From NCBI RefSeq assembly GCF_000403645.1, contig NC_021313.1, positions 1,116,001 through 1,180,000 on the forward strand: DNA of 64,000 bases. Direction: 5' to 3'. Source of the DNA: Salinarchaeum sp. Harcht-Bsk1. GTDB taxonomy: Archaea; Halobacteriota; Halobacteria; Halobacteriales; Salinarchaeaceae. The translations under genes were made by a program, and so were the position numbers. Below the pieces are notes generated by a model, which saw only the letters and a list, made by a program, of their open reading frames with translations, did not search any database and had not been told where the DNA came from. This document shows positions 8,151 to 17,655 of the stretch, piece after piece (within the stretch, counting starts at the first letter, position 1; each line of letters starts with the position of its first letter).

Positions 8151-10013
8151 TCAGCCCCAGCCGCGACCGTCGTCGTCATCGTCGTCGCCCCATTCGCGGT
8201 CGTCATCGTCGTCATCCTCCCTGTCGTGACCGCGTCCACGGCCGTTCCCGCGGTCGTGGCCGTTCACGACCTCGAACATCCGCATCATCTCGTGTTCCTC
8301 GTGCTCGAGGACGTGGCAGTGGAAGGGGTACTTGCCCGCGAAGTCGCCGAACTTCACGGCGATGCGGACCGTCTCGTCGGGATTGACGCGGACGACGTCC
8401 TTCCCACCGCGCTCGTTCGGGTGGGGCGGTTCGGTGCCGTCCTGGCCGCGACCGATCACGGTGAACTCGACGAGGTGGAGGTGTAGCGGGTGGGTGTGCA
8501 TCGAGGTGTTCGAGATCTCCCAGACCTCGGTCGTGCCGAGCTGGGGTTCGATCTCGATCGGATCGCCCCAGCGCTTGTCATTGAGGGTGTGGAGTCCCGG
8601 ATCCGAGCCCATCTGCATCTCCATCGAGATCTGGCGGGTCTCCTGGGCGGCCCGCTCGGTGGGGGTGTGGCGGTACGGCATCCTGAGATCCGTCGGGTGG
8701 CGGGTCCGGTCCCAGCCGTCGCTCTCCTCGGCGACCTCGAACTGCATGATCTCGTGGATCTGGGGGTGGTCGCCGCCGCCGTGGCCGTCGTCGCCGCCCA
8801 TCTCGCCATCGCTGTCCATGTTCCCCATCCCGCCGTCGTGACCGTCGCCGTGGCTGCCACCGGAGTAGGGGAACTGGGCGTCGTTCGTCATGGTGATCGT
8901 CTCCCCGGCGTGATCCGAGAAGTCGACGACGACCTCCGCGCGCTCGAACGGCGCGATCACGAGCGTCTCCATGTCGCCGCCGTGACCGATCTCGACGACC
9001 TCCTCGAGGAAGCCGTGGCCGGTGGCGATCTGGTACATCGAGAGGCCCTCGCCGCCGTCGTCGTGGTCGCCGCTATCGCCGTCGTGTCCGTCGCCCTCGC
9101 TGGCGAGGTTGAGTCCGTACGTTCGCCCGTTCGAGGGGTTGAGAATCCGGAAACGGTACCGGCGCGGCTCGACCTCGAAGGTCGGCCACGCGGCGCCGTT
9201 GACGGTCGCGACGTCGCCGGCGAAGTTCGCGACGAACTCGTCGGGGTAGTACAGCAAGCCGTCCTCGTGGAAGGCCCGGTCGGCGAGGACGAGCGGCACG
9301 TCGTGCTCGTCCTCGGGGAGCCCCATGTGGCGCTCGCGCCAGCCCTTGACGATGTACGGACCGACGAGGCCGGCGTAGTTGTTGAGTCGGCTGATGCCGC
9401 GGGCGTGGTCGTGGTAGACCGTGGACATCCGGGCGTTGCGGTTGGGGATCTCCTGGACGGGCTCCGAGAACCGCGGGCCAGTCACGCCCTCGGGCGAGGT
9501 CCACATGTCCGCCTGGCCGTCGCTGGCCGTCGGCGTGTTCAGCCCGTGGAAGTGCGTGACCTGACGGACCTCCGGCACCGGCCCGTCGTAGTCGTGGTAG
9601 TTCTCCGTGGTCGTCCCCCGGATCTCCTCGTCGACCTCGAAGACGTGCTCGGTGGGCAGGTCGGAGGTGTCGAAGTGAACGCGGAGCCGGCGGTACTGCC
9701 AGCTCTCGATGATCGGGCCGGGGAACTGCCCGTCGAAGCCCAGAATCTTCGAGTCGGGGATGTCGGGGTGGAACGAGTGGGTCCCCGCCTCGACGCTGAC
9801 CTCGTGATAGGGCGCACCGCGATCCCGTCCGTCGGGTTCACGCGTCTCGGGAATCGGGAGTGGCTGGGCGAACTTCTCGAGGTCGGGCGACCCGTCCCAG
9901 GACGCGTGGTGGTCGCCATCGCTTTCCTCGGACGCGGCAGCGAGTGGGAGCCCAGCCACGGTGCCGAGCGCAGCACCAGTCTGGAGCAAGCCGCGTCGTG
10001 ATATCGGATTCAT
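8151..10013 (-). CDS. Tat-exported multicopper oxidase (laccase/CotA-like)
   Basis: A 620-residue secreted oxidase. The N-terminus NPISRRGLLQTGAALG is a Tat signal. Copper motifs appear in order: THFHGLNT near 152, YHDHARGIS near 199, HTHPLHLHLVEF near 515 and HCHVLEHEEHEMM near 575, giving the type 1 site and trinuclear cluster. An axial Met follows the last His group. It oxidises phenols, bilirubin-like pigments or metal ions with O2; Haloferax LccA is a relative. A Gly/His/Asp/Met-rich insert near residues 385-420 may bind extra copper. The C-terminus is a poly-Asp tail. Confidence 0.9.
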   Translation of the reverse strand: MNPISRRGLLQTGAALGTVAGLPLAAASEESDGDHHASWDGSPDLEKFAQPLPIPETREPDGRDRGAPYHEVSVEAGTHSFHPDIPDSKILGFDGQFPGPIIESWQYRRLRVHFDTSDLPTEHVFEVDEEIRGTTTENYHDYDGPVPEVRQVTHFHGLNTPTASDGQADMWTSPEGVTGPRFSEPVQEIPNRNARMSTVYHDHARGISRLNNYAGLVGPYIVKGWRERHMGLPEDEHDVPLVLADRAFHEDGLLYYPDEFVANFAGDVATVNGAAWPTFEVEPRRYRFRILNPSNGRTYGLNLASEGDGHDGDSGDHDDGGEGLSMYQIATGHGFLEEVVEIGHGGDMETLVIAPFERAEVVVDFSDHAGETITMTNDAQFPYSGGSHGDGHDGGMGNMDSDGEMGGDDGHGGGDHPQIHEIMQFEVAEESDGWDRTRHPTDLRMPYRHTPTERAAQETRQISMEMQMGSDPGLHTLNDKRWGDPIEIEPQLGTTEVWEISNTSMHTHPLHLHLVEFTVIGRGQDGTEPPHPNERGGKDVVRVNPDETVRIAVKFGDFAGKYPFHCHVLEHEEHEMMRMFEVVNGHDRGNGRGRGHDREDDDDDDREWGDDDDDDGRGWG

Positions 10014-10430
10014 CGGTCCGTCACCCCGCCGCGACGGCTCGTCGGTGCCGGTCGACCCCCGGACCGGCTGGGTAGTGCCAGGATTACCATTGGTAGCAGT
10101 GTGCTAACCATACGGCAAAAAAACTTCTGTGCGTCGATTGACGCGAATGATTAAGCCAGACGACCGTCGGAGCATCGTCTGACGCACCGACCGACCGCGA
10201 GAATCGCAGATGGCGTCCGTTACGCACTTGGCGAAAACAGCGGCGAGAACGGCCGAGCTACGCGATTATCAGGCGTGATAGCAGTTGCCAGGAGCCACCA
10301 CGTCGGAACGATCGGGCCGGCACGGCTATTGTGTCTCAGAGGACACGACAGAAATCGCGTCTGCAGGGCGCACCGGTTGCCGGCGAAGAGACGCTTCGGC
10401 ACCGATCGAGCGTCGCCCCTGGGAGCGTGG
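10014..10430. other. gene-free interval upstream of the oxidase
   Basis: A 417-base interval between two minus-strand genes. It holds an A-run and TATA-like TTTTTTTGCC (minus strand) near 10113-10122 and an 11-base inverted repeat TACCATTGGTA at 10085-10095. Nothing else is recognisable and no tRNA-like fold was found by eye. The part nearest 10430 is the 3' side of the acyl-CoA synthetase. Confidence 0.5.
10085..10095. promoter_or_regulatory. possible operator palindrome upstream of multicopper oxidase
   Basis: TACCA-T-TGGTA is a perfect 5-bp inverted repeat about 75 bases before the oxidase ATG and downstream of the best TATA candidate, a position where a repressor could act. Its role is inferred. 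Confidence 0.3.
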
Positions 10431-12458
10431 CTACCGCGCGTCCTCGATGGCGTCGAGCGCCTCGGGGTTCTCGATCGAGGACATGTCCCCCAGTTCCTCG
10501 CCCTCGTAGGTGCCCGCGATCGCGCGGCGGATGATCTTCCCCGACTGCGTCTTCGGGAACGCGTCGACGAAGAACAGCTCCCGGGGACGGAACGGCTTCC
10601 CGATCTCCTCGCCGACCCACCCGACGAGCGCGTCTCGTAGATCCTCTGTCTCCGCGACGCCGGGTTCGACGACGACGTAGGCGACGACGGCCTGCCCGGT
10701 CGTCTCGTCGTCGACGCCGACCGCTGCGGCCTGATTGACGTCCGCGTGGTCGATCAGCGCGCCCTCGACCTCCGCGGGGCCGACCTTCCGCCCCGCGACG
10801 TTGATCGCGTCGTCCGCGCGGCCGTGGAGGAACCAGAAGCCGTCGGCGTCGCGTTGTGCGAAGTCGCCGTGGTCCCACAGGTCGTCCCAGGTCGACCAAT
10901 ACTCCGCGAGGTAGCGCTCGTCGCCGGACCACAGCGACTGGGTCATGGAGGGACAGGAATCCCGCGCGACGAGGAATCCGCGGTCGGTCGTGTCGACGAT
11001 CGACTCGCCGTCCGGGTCGACGACGTCGACGTCCATCCCGAGGCCGGGGGCGCCGAGCGTGCAGGGCTTGAGCGACTGGATCGGCATCGGCATCAGGAAG
11101 CACCCGAAAATCTCCGTCCCGCCGGAGATGTTGACGATGGGGCACTCGCCGCCCCCGACCTCGTCGTAGAACCACTTCCAGGACTCGGGGTCCCAGGGTT
11201 CGCCGGTCGATCCGAGCAACCGGAGCGAGGAGAGGTCGTGGCCCTCCAGCCACTCCTCGCCCTGCTTTTTGAGCGCGCGGATCGCCGTCGGCGAGATGCC
11301 GAACACCGAGAGTTCGTGCTCGTCGATCATCCGCCAGAACCGATCGGGCTCCGGGTGGTCCGGCGCGCCCTCGTACATGAAGATCGTGCCGCCGAAGGCG
11401 TGGTTGCCGAGGAGGGTCCAGGGGCCCATCATCCAGCCGATGTCCGACACCCAGAAGAAGCGGTCCGAGGGCTGGTGGTCGAAGCCGAAGTAGATCTCCT
11501 TGGCCGACTGGAGCAACGCGCCGGCGTGGGGCTGGACGATCCCCTTCGGCTGACCGGTGGTCCCCGAGGAGTACAGCAACATCGCCGGGTGCTGGCTCGG
11601 GAGCGATTTCGTCTCGTAGTGGTCGTCGGCCTCGGCGACAGAATCTGCCCACCATTCGTCGCGGTCCTCGTGCCAAAGTACGTCGACGCCGCTGTCGGGA
11701 TCGCTCGCACCGAGGCGGTCGTAGACGATAGTGTGCTCGACGACCGACTCGTCGGCCGCCTCGCGGGCAGCCGCGATCGCCTCGTCGGCGGTGTCCTTCA
11801 GATACACCTCGTCGCCCCGTCGGTAGAAGCCGTCCGCCGTGAACAGCACGGAGCAACCGGCGTCGGACAGCCGCGTCTCGACGGCGTCGACGCCGAAGCC
11901 GGAGAAGATCGGCACCGCGATCGCCCCGACCTTGAGGCAGCCGTAGAGGATCGAGATGACCTCCGGGACCATCGGCATGTACAGCCCGACCGTGTCGCCC
12001 GTCTCGATCCCGCGATCTTCCAGGGCGTTCGCCACGCGATCGGCCTGTTTCCGGAGGTCCTGGAACGTGATCCGGCGGACGTCGCCGGGTTCGCCCTCCC
12101 AGATGCAGGCGACGTGATTACGCGCGCCCGTGTCGCGTGCGGCGTGGCGATCCAGGACGTTGTGCGCGGCGTTGATCTTCCCGCCGGGGTACCAGTCGGT
12201 GAACTGCGGTCCGTCGGAATCGTCGCGAACCCGGTCGTAGTCCTCGTCGAACTCGATGCCGAGTTCGTCGGGCAGGACGTCCCAGAACCACTCGACGCCG
12301 GAGTCCGGTTCGCCCTCGACCTCTGTCGTCGTCCGCTCGATCAGTTCCTCGTGGTCGTCGATGCCGTACCGCTGCATGAACTGCCAGACGTTCGTCGACT
12401 CCACGAACTCCCGGTCGGGCTCGTGGACGACCTCGTCGATGTCCTCGAGGGTGTCCAT
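10431..12458 (-). CDS. AMP-forming acyl-CoA synthetase (acetyl-CoA synthetase-like)
   Basis: A 675-residue adenylate-forming ligase. It has the phosphate-binding loop LYSSGTTGQPKG near residue 270, SGGTEIFGCF near 415, and the C-terminal lysine motif SGKIIRRAI near 645, the acyl-adenylate catalytic Lys. The N-terminal GGKINAAHNVLDRH is the ACAS_N type of acetyl/propionyl-CoA synthetases. It converts a short-chain acid, ATP and CoA to acyl-CoA. The start is ATG 12458, with a TATA-like element at 12483-12492; nine more codons open upstream. It differs enough from typical haloarchaeal AcsA that the acid may be other than acetate. Confidence 0.85.
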   Translation of the reverse strand: MDTLEDIDEVVHEPDREFVESTNVWQFMQRYGIDDHEELIERTTTEVEGEPDSGVEWFWDVLPDELGIEFDEDYDRVRDDSDGPQFTDWYPGGKINAAHNVLDRHAARDTGARNHVACIWEGEPGDVRRITFQDLRKQADRVANALEDRGIETGDTVGLYMPMVPEVISILYGCLKVGAIAVPIFSGFGVDAVETRLSDAGCSVLFTADGFYRRGDEVYLKDTADEAIAAAREAADESVVEHTIVYDRLGASDPDSGVDVLWHEDRDEWWADSVAEADDHYETKSLPSQHPAMLLYSSGTTGQPKGIVQPHAGALLQSAKEIYFGFDHQPSDRFFWVSDIGWMMGPWTLLGNHAFGGTIFMYEGAPDHPEPDRFWRMIDEHELSVFGISPTAIRALKKQGEEWLEGHDLSSLRLLGSTGEPWDPESWKWFYDEVGGGECPIVNISGGTEIFGCFLMPMPIQSLKPCTLGAPGLGMDVDVVDPDGESIVDTTDRGFLVARDSCPSMTQSLWSGDERYLAEYWSTWDDLWDHGDFAQRDADGFWFLHGRADDAINVAGRKVGPAEVEGALIDHADVNQAAAVGVDDETTGQAVVAYVVVEPGVAETEDLRDALVGWVGEEIGKPFRPRELFFVDAFPKTQSGKIIRRAIAGTYEGEELGDMSSIENPEALDAIEDAR

Positions 12459-12609
12459 ACGTGGTCTGTAGCGAACGTTCCCCATAGTTCTTGGTCCACT
12501 GGAACGGTCCCCGCTCGCCGCGAAGACGGGACGTCCTCGCCGCAGCCGGTACTGGCGGAGTGACAGATCGGCCCCGTATCACTATCCCCTCCTGTGACCA
12601 AGAGACACC

Positions 12610-13986
12610 ATGACCAGCGAACGATTCGGCTACCTCACGCCCCAGACCCTCGGCCTGTTCACCGATCGGTACGAACTGACCATGATGCGGGGCTACGGCG
12701 AGAACGACCACACGCCCGAGGCGACGTTCTCACTGTACTACCGTTCGCTACCGACGAACCGCGGGTACGTGATCGCCGCGGGACTCGAACAGGTCCTCGC
12801 GTACCTCGATTCCATCGAGTTCGGCGAGCGTGCCCTGCCCCACCTCCGGGCGGAGGGGTTCCCCGAGGGATTCCTCGACGTCCTCGCCGACTTCGAGTTC
12901 ACCGGCGACGTGCGTGCCGTCCCGGAGGGGACCGCGGTGTTCCCGAACGAGCCGCTGCTCGAAGTCACCGCACCGATCGAACAGGCACAGCTGTTCGAGA
13001 CGCTCGTGCTCAACCAGGTCGGCTTCCAGAGCCTGATCGCGACGAAGGCTGCGAGAATGCGCGACACCGTGGACCGTCACGACGAGGACGTCACGCTCGT
13101 CGACTTCGGCTCCCGTCGTGCCCACGGCACCGACGCCGGAGTGAAGGCCGCACGCGCCGCGTTCGTCGGCGGCTTCGACGGAACGTCGAACGAGGCGGCA
13201 GCGGAAGCGTTCGACCTCCCCGCGTACGGGACGATGGCCCACTCCTGGGTCCAGAGCTTCGAGACCGAGCGGGCGGCCTTCGAGGCGTTCGTCGACGTCT
13301 ACGGCGAGGACGCCGTCCTCCTGATCGACACCTACGATACGGTCGCCGGCGCTGAGACCGCGCTCGACGTAGCGCGAGAACGCGACGTGGACGTCCGCGG
13401 GGTTCGCCTCGACTCCGGGGACCTCCCAGCGCTCTCCGTCGCAGTCCGTGAGATCCTGCCGGCGGAGATGGACGTCTTCGTCTCCTCCGGCGTCGACGAG
13501 TTCTTCCTGCGCGAGTTCTACGAGCGGGACGGCGTCGCCGACGGCTTCGGCCCGGGCACGTCGCTGACGACGAGCAAGGACGCGCCGACGCTCAACCCGG
13601 TGTACAAACTCGTGGCCGTCGAGCAGGACGGCGAGATGACGCCGAGCACGAAGCTCTCGGCCGGGAAAGTGTCCTACCCGTGTGCCAAGAGCGTCCACCG
13701 GTTCGAGGACGAGGACGGGTTGGCACGCGACGTCGTCGCCCGCAGGGACGAGGACGTCGGTGGTCGCGAACTCCTCGTCGACGTCGTCCAGGACGGCGAG
13801 GTGGTGTACGACAGTCCCGACCTCGCGGCGATCCGAGACAGGACGGCCCGAACGCTCGCGAAGGTCCCAGCCGGGGTACGAGCCATCGAGGACCCCGAGG
13901 AGTATCCCGTCGCGATCAGCGACGGCCTCGCGGCGACCACCGACCGCCTCGAGGCCGACCTTCGCAAGGAGGCGGGGCTCGAGTGA
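12610..13986 (+). CDS. pncB: nicotinate phosphoribosyltransferase
   Basis: A 458-residue NAPRTase-family enzyme. It begins GLFTDRYELTMMRGY, typical of the family, with FGSRRAHG near residue 165 (substrate pocket), YGTMAHSWVQSF near 205, VRLDSGDLPALS near 268, and SSGVDEFFL near 292. It forms nicotinate mononucleotide from nicotinate and PRPP for NAD+ salvage. TPSTKLSAGKVSYPC near 345 is the conserved phosphate-binding lysine region. It is divergent from the acyl-CoA synthetase, with a TATA candidate near 12576-12585 about 28 bases before the ATG. Confidence 0.92.
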   Translation: MTSERFGYLTPQTLGLFTDRYELTMMRGYGENDHTPEATFSLYYRSLPTNRGYVIAAGLEQVLAYLDSIEFGERALPHLRAEGFPEGFLDVLADFEFTGDVRAVPEGTAVFPNEPLLEVTAPIEQAQLFETLVLNQVGFQSLIATKAARMRDTVDRHDEDVTLVDFGSRRAHGTDAGVKAARAAFVGGFDGTSNEAAAEAFDLPAYGTMAHSWVQSFETERAAFEAFVDVYGEDAVLLIDTYDTVAGAETALDVARERDVDVRGVRLDSGDLPALSVAVREILPAEMDVFVSSGVDEFFLREFYERDGVADGFGPGTSLTTSKDAPTLNPVYKLVAVEQDGEMTPSTKLSAGKVSYPCAKSVHRFEDEDGLARDVVARRDEDVGGRELLVDVVQDGEVVYDSPDLAAIRDRTARTLAKVPAGVRAIEDPEEYPVAISDGLAATTDRLEADLRKEAGLE

Positions 13987-14071
13987 TCCGTCGGGAGGAC
14001 CCAGCAGTCGTTCCGAGGCGGGGCTTGCGGCCAGCGACTGGACCGACGGCCTGACCAACTGCTGCGGATCG

Positions 14072-15670
14072 TCACTCGGAGAGCGACGCCCGATACTCCT
14101 CGACGACTGCCCAGGTCGACTCGTCGTCCGGGAAGATGGCGAGCGGGTCGTTCTCGTGGGTGTAGGTCGTACCGGTCGTCGGGTCGTGGAGGTCGGGCGC
14201 CCAGAGCGCGACCCCATTCAGACCGGTCTCCCCGGCGGCCTCGAACCCCGTCTCGAGGTAGGCGTTGCGCTTCGCGAGGTCGTACTCGGTGCCCGTGTCG
14301 ACGTGGACGCCGAACTCGCCGAGGTACGCGGGTTTCCCGACCTGCTCGTGGGCCTTCCGGACGTGCTCGCGGACGTACTCGGCGAAGGCATCGTGGCCGC
14401 GTTCGTTGATTCCATCCCACTCGTACACCGGGTAGTCGTGGAAGGAGCAGGCGTCGACGTGCTCGGACCGGTGGCTCTCGACGTAGGCGTTGCGAACGTT
14501 CCAGTCCTGGTACGTGTCGCCCGTAGCGCCGTGCATGCCGGAGCCGACGAGGTGCGCGTCGTCGATGGACGTGACGTGCGCCGCCGTCGCGTCGTACCAT
14601 TCGGCGAGGGATTCGCCGCGACGGTCGCCGTGGTACTCCATCTCGTTACCGACCTCCCACATGAAGATCGTCGGGTCGTCGCGGTACGCCAGCCCCGTGA
14701 TCCGGTTCTCTCGCGTCAGGACGTGCTCGACGTAGTTCCGGAAGTACCCGTTGGCCTGCTCGTCGGTGAAGAAGTCGTTCCGCGTCTCGGCGGTGTCCGA
14801 CCAGTCGGCGTAGGCCGCGGGGCTCGGTGGTTGCTCGGCCGTCGCCCAGTTCTGGATCAGCGGGAGGATCAACCGGACGTCGCGTCGCTTCGCGGCGGCG
14901 ATCACGTAGTCGAGGTGCTCGAACCACTCCTCGCGCAGGTTGCCGGGGCCGGCGTGGACGGAAGCGTCGGTCCAGCCGGGGGTGAAGGCCCAGGTCCTGA
15001 CGACCGAGACGCCGCGATCGGCGACGTAGTCCAGCCACCGGTCGACGTAGGACTCGCCCCACTGCGCGACCGGGAGGTGATTCGAGTTCGCGCCGAGGAA
15101 CCGGTACGTCGACCCCTCGAGGACGAAGTCCGTTCCCTCGGTCTCGACGAACGACGCGGGATACCGCTCGACGGCGACTGTCGTCGATCCCCGATCGCGG
15201 ATCTCGCCGGCGGTGCTCGCGCTCGCAGCGACCTCGTGGTCGCCGACGGCGTCGAACGCGTGCTCGACGGATACCGTCTCGCTGGCGCCCGGCGCGACCG
15301 ACACCGACTTCGAATCGAGAACCTCGCCGTCGACCGCCACCTGGACGTCGACGTCCGCGGTCGCGTCGCCGTCGTTTCGTACGTCGACGGACGTCGTCGC
15401 CGGGCGCGTCTGGCGCACCGTTGCCGGCTCGAGGTCGATCGACGCGATACGTGGTTCCGGCGTCCCGTCGTCGCCGCTTCCGGTGTCGCCTGTCGAGCCG
15501 TCGGCCACGTCTCCCGAATCTTCCTGGGCCGATCCCTCGCCGTCCGTCGACGAATCCCCGTCGCTCCCGCTACAGCCGGCGAGTGCCGTCGCGGCGACGG
15601 CAGCGAGGTACGCACGCCGACGGAGCGGCCGCTTCGAAGCGCCACGTCCCCCGGTACGGTCTCCAGTCAC
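14072..15670 (-). CDS. GH5-like beta-mannanase/cellulase lipoprotein with CARDB domain
   Basis: A 532-residue extracellular protein. The N-terminus RRRAYLAAVAATALAGCSG is a Tat lipoprotein signal with lipobox AGC. An acidic Ser/Thr/Gly spacer follows, then a CARDB-like beta domain (PATVRQTRPATTSVDVRNDG), then a glycoside hydrolase TIM barrel. The likely acid/base is Glu in WEVGNEMEYHG and the nucleophile is Glu in PAYLGEFGVH. Sequence resembles GH5 mannan endo-1,4-beta-mannosidases. I start at GTG 15670 because a TATA-like element lies 25 bases upstream; the frame itself opens much further but that part is antisense to ABC genes. The polysaccharide substrate is inferred. Confidence 0.82.
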   Translation of the reverse strand: MTGDRTGGRGASKRPLRRRAYLAAVAATALAGCSGSDGDSSTDGEGSAQEDSGDVADGSTGDTGSGDDGTPEPRIASIDLEPATVRQTRPATTSVDVRNDGDATADVDVQVAVDGEVLDSKSVSVAPGASETVSVEHAFDAVGDHEVAASASTAGEIRDRGSTTVAVERYPASFVETEGTDFVLEGSTYRFLGANSNHLPVAQWGESYVDRWLDYVADRGVSVVRTWAFTPGWTDASVHAGPGNLREEWFEHLDYVIAAAKRRDVRLILPLIQNWATAEQPPSPAAYADWSDTAETRNDFFTDEQANGYFRNYVEHVLTRENRITGLAYRDDPTIFMWEVGNEMEYHGDRRGESLAEWYDATAAHVTSIDDAHLVGSGMHGATGDTYQDWNVRNAYVESHRSEHVDACSFHDYPVYEWDGINERGHDAFAEYVREHVRKAHEQVGKPAYLGEFGVHVDTGTEYDLAKRNAYLETGFEAAGETGLNGVALWAPDLHDPTTGTTYTHENDPLAIFPDDESTWAVVEEYRASLSE

Positions 15671-15690
15671 GCGGGTTGCTATCGGCCAGT

Positions 15691-15704
15691 TTCTGAAAAC
15701 GATT
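15691..15704 (-). promoter_or_regulatory. TATA box of GH5-like gene
   Basis: The minus strand reads CGTTTTCAGAA about 25 bases upstream of GTG 15670. It supports the GTG as a leaderless start. Confidence 0.4.
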
Positions 15705-15799
15705 CGGGCCGTCCCGGGGTCGTCACGAACGGGCGGTCGAGCGAACCGGGGACGAACCCCCGCGAACACTTTTCCCCCGAGCGCACCCCACCATCGACT

Positions 15800-16759
15800 A
15801 TGGCCGCAATCCGCACCGAGGACCTCACCAAACGCTACGGAGACGTCGTCGGCATCGAGGACGTCTCGCTCACCGTCGAGGAGGGCGAAGTGTTCGGCTA
15901 CCTCGGCCCGAACGGCGCGGGCAAGACCACGACGATCCGCGCCCTCCTCGGGTTCATCACGCCCACGAGCGGTTCCGGCGAGGTCCTCGGCGCGGACATC
16001 TCCGATCCCACCGCCCTCCGCGAGGCCAGAGCCGACGTCGGCTTCCTCCCCTCGGTGATGGGCTTTCCCGAGGAGGTCACCGGACGGCGCTACCTCGATC
16101 ACCAGGCCCGGATCCTCGGCGACGAGCGACGAGACGAACTCCTCGAACTGTTCGATCCGCCGCTCGACCGGGCGATCGAGGAGTACTCGACGGGGAACCT
16201 GCGGATGCTCGGGATCGTCCGGGCGTTCATGCACGACCCCGACCTCGTGATCCTCGACGAGCCCACCTCCGGGCTCGACCCGCTGAAGCAGTCCCACTTC
16301 AACGCGTTCGTCCGGGGGGAGGTCGCCGACGGCACCACGGTGTTCTTCTCCTCGCACGTGCTCGGCGAGGTCCGGCAGGTCTGCGATCGCGTGGGGATCT
16401 TGCGCGGTGGCCGCCTCGTCACCGTCGAGCCCGTCGACGAACTGCTCCACCGCGGCGGCAAGCGAGTTCGCGTCGTGACCGACGAGCCCGATCGGGTCGG
16501 CGCGGGCCTCGACGGCGCCGTCGAGCGGACCGTCCACGACGGCGAGGTCCAGTTCACCTACGCCGGGGACTACCAGGCGCTCCTCCACCACCTCGCCGCC
16601 CTCGACTCCGTCCAGGACGTCGAGATCGCGGAGCCGCCGCTCGAGGACGTCTTCTTGCACTTCTACGGCGAGGAGAACGAGATCGGAGCAGAAGCCGCGA
16701 CCGTTGCGGATCCAGCACCTGCCGGGACCGCCACCGGTACGGAGGGCGACGATGTCTGA
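15800..16759 (+). CDS. ABC-2 type transporter ATP-binding protein
   Basis: A 319-residue ABC ATPase: Walker A GPNGAGKTTT near residue 38, an unusual signature YSTGNLRML near 130 in place of LSGGQ, Walker B LVILDEPTSG near 152, and H-loop SSHVLGE near 185. The C-terminal extension (residues 215-319) is typical of DrrA/CcmA-type exporters and ends in an Ala/Thr-rich tail. It overlaps the permease gene that follows by 8 bases, so both are one operon. The exported substrate is unknown. It is divergent from the GH5 lipoprotein gene. Confidence 0.9.
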   Translation: MAAIRTEDLTKRYGDVVGIEDVSLTVEEGEVFGYLGPNGAGKTTTIRALLGFITPTSGSGEVLGADISDPTALREARADVGFLPSVMGFPEEVTGRRYLDHQARILGDERRDELLELFDPPLDRAIEEYSTGNLRMLGIVRAFMHDPDLVILDEPTSGLDPLKQSHFNAFVRGEVADGTTVFFSSHVLGEVRQVCDRVGILRGGRLVTVEPVDELLHRGGKRVRVVTDEPDRVGAGLDGAVERTVHDGEVQFTYAGDYQALLHHLAALDSVQDVEIAEPPLEDVFLHFYGEENEIGAEAATVADPAPAGTATGTEGDDV

Positions 16760-17573
16760 GCGCGCGACCGATCGGTCCACTCGTCCGACGCTCGAGATCG
16801 CGCGCTTCGACGCCGGCCGACGCCTCAAGGGCTCGTTCGCGCTCTCCGTCGGGATCGCCTTCTTCGCGCTCCTCTTCACCTCCTTCTTCCCCTCCGTCGA
16901 GCAGATCGACGTCGAGGAGTACACCGAGGCGATGCCGGAGCTGTTCCGGGAGCTGTTCAACATCCAGGCGATGACCTCGGTCGAGGGGTTCCTCGCCGTC
17001 GAGGTATACCAGTTCATCTGGGTCCTCCTGCTCCCGCTGTACGTCGCCTACCTCGGCGCCGGGATCGTCGCGGGGGACGCCGACCGCGACCGGCTCGACG
17101 TCCTGCTCTCGCTGCCCGTCTCGCGCAGCCGGCTCCTCGCCGGCAAATCGGCAGCGCTCGCGCCGGTCATCGTCCTCCCCAACGTCATCGTTCCGCCGGT
17201 CGTCTACGTCGGCGTCCTCGCCCTCGGCGAGTCGATCGATCCCATGGCGCTCGTCGCCGTCCACGCGCTCTCGGTCCCCTTCTTCCTCGCTTGCGGGGCG
17301 ATCGGCGTCCTCGCGTCCGTGATCGTCCTCGACGGCGACCTCGCGCGCCGGGTCGCCCTCGCAGCGATCTTCGCACTCTACCTCCTCGAGTCCCTGTCGG
17401 TCGTCGCCGAGCAGGACTGGATCGGGGCGATCAGCCCGATGCGGTACTACGATCCCACTGAGATCATGGTCGACGGCGCGTACGACCTCGTCGGCGTCGC
17501 GGCGCTCCTCGCGATCGCCGGCGTTGCCCTGGGAATCGCGACAGTTCGATTCCAGCGCGTGGACGCGCCCTGA
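16752..17573 (+). CDS. ABC-2 type transporter permease
   Basis: A 273-residue membrane protein with about six hydrophobic segments, for example SVGIAFFALLFTSFFP near 33, YQFIWVLLLPLYVAYLGAG near 87, VLPNVIVPPVVYVGVLALG near 140, and VGVAALLAIAGVALGIATV near the end. The motif EDADRDR-like 'GDADRDRLDVLLSLPVSRS' near 115 is the NatB/ABC-2 cytoplasmic loop. The start at ATG 16752 overlaps the ATPase stop by 8 bases, showing translational coupling. It pairs with the preceding ATPase. Confidence 0.88.
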   Translation: MSERATDRSTRPTLEIARFDAGRRLKGSFALSVGIAFFALLFTSFFPSVEQIDVEEYTEAMPELFRELFNIQAMTSVEGFLAVEVYQFIWVLLLPLYVAYLGAGIVAGDADRDRLDVLLSLPVSRSRLLAGKSAALAPVIVLPNVIVPPVVYVGVLALGESIDPMALVAVHALSVPFFLACGAIGVLASVIVLDGDLARRVALAAIFALYLLESLSVVAEQDWIGAISPMRYYDPTEIMVDGAYDLVGVAALLAIAGVALGIATVRFQRVDAP

Positions 17574-17655
17574 CGCGATACCGACTCGCCGCACCGTAGC
17601 TACGCTGGGTCGTCACCAGCCTCGATCGAGACGCGCTGTAGCGGGCTCTGGAGCG

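Noticed and set aside
13682-16759. 1025-codon frame on the plus strand
   Set aside because: Only the last 319 codons (from ATG 15800) are a real ABC ATPase; the rest is antisense to the GH5-like gene.
15671-17017. upstream part of the 981-codon minus frame
   Set aside because: It is antisense to the ABC genes. The GH5-like lipoprotein starts at GTG 15670 by signal peptide and TATA box.
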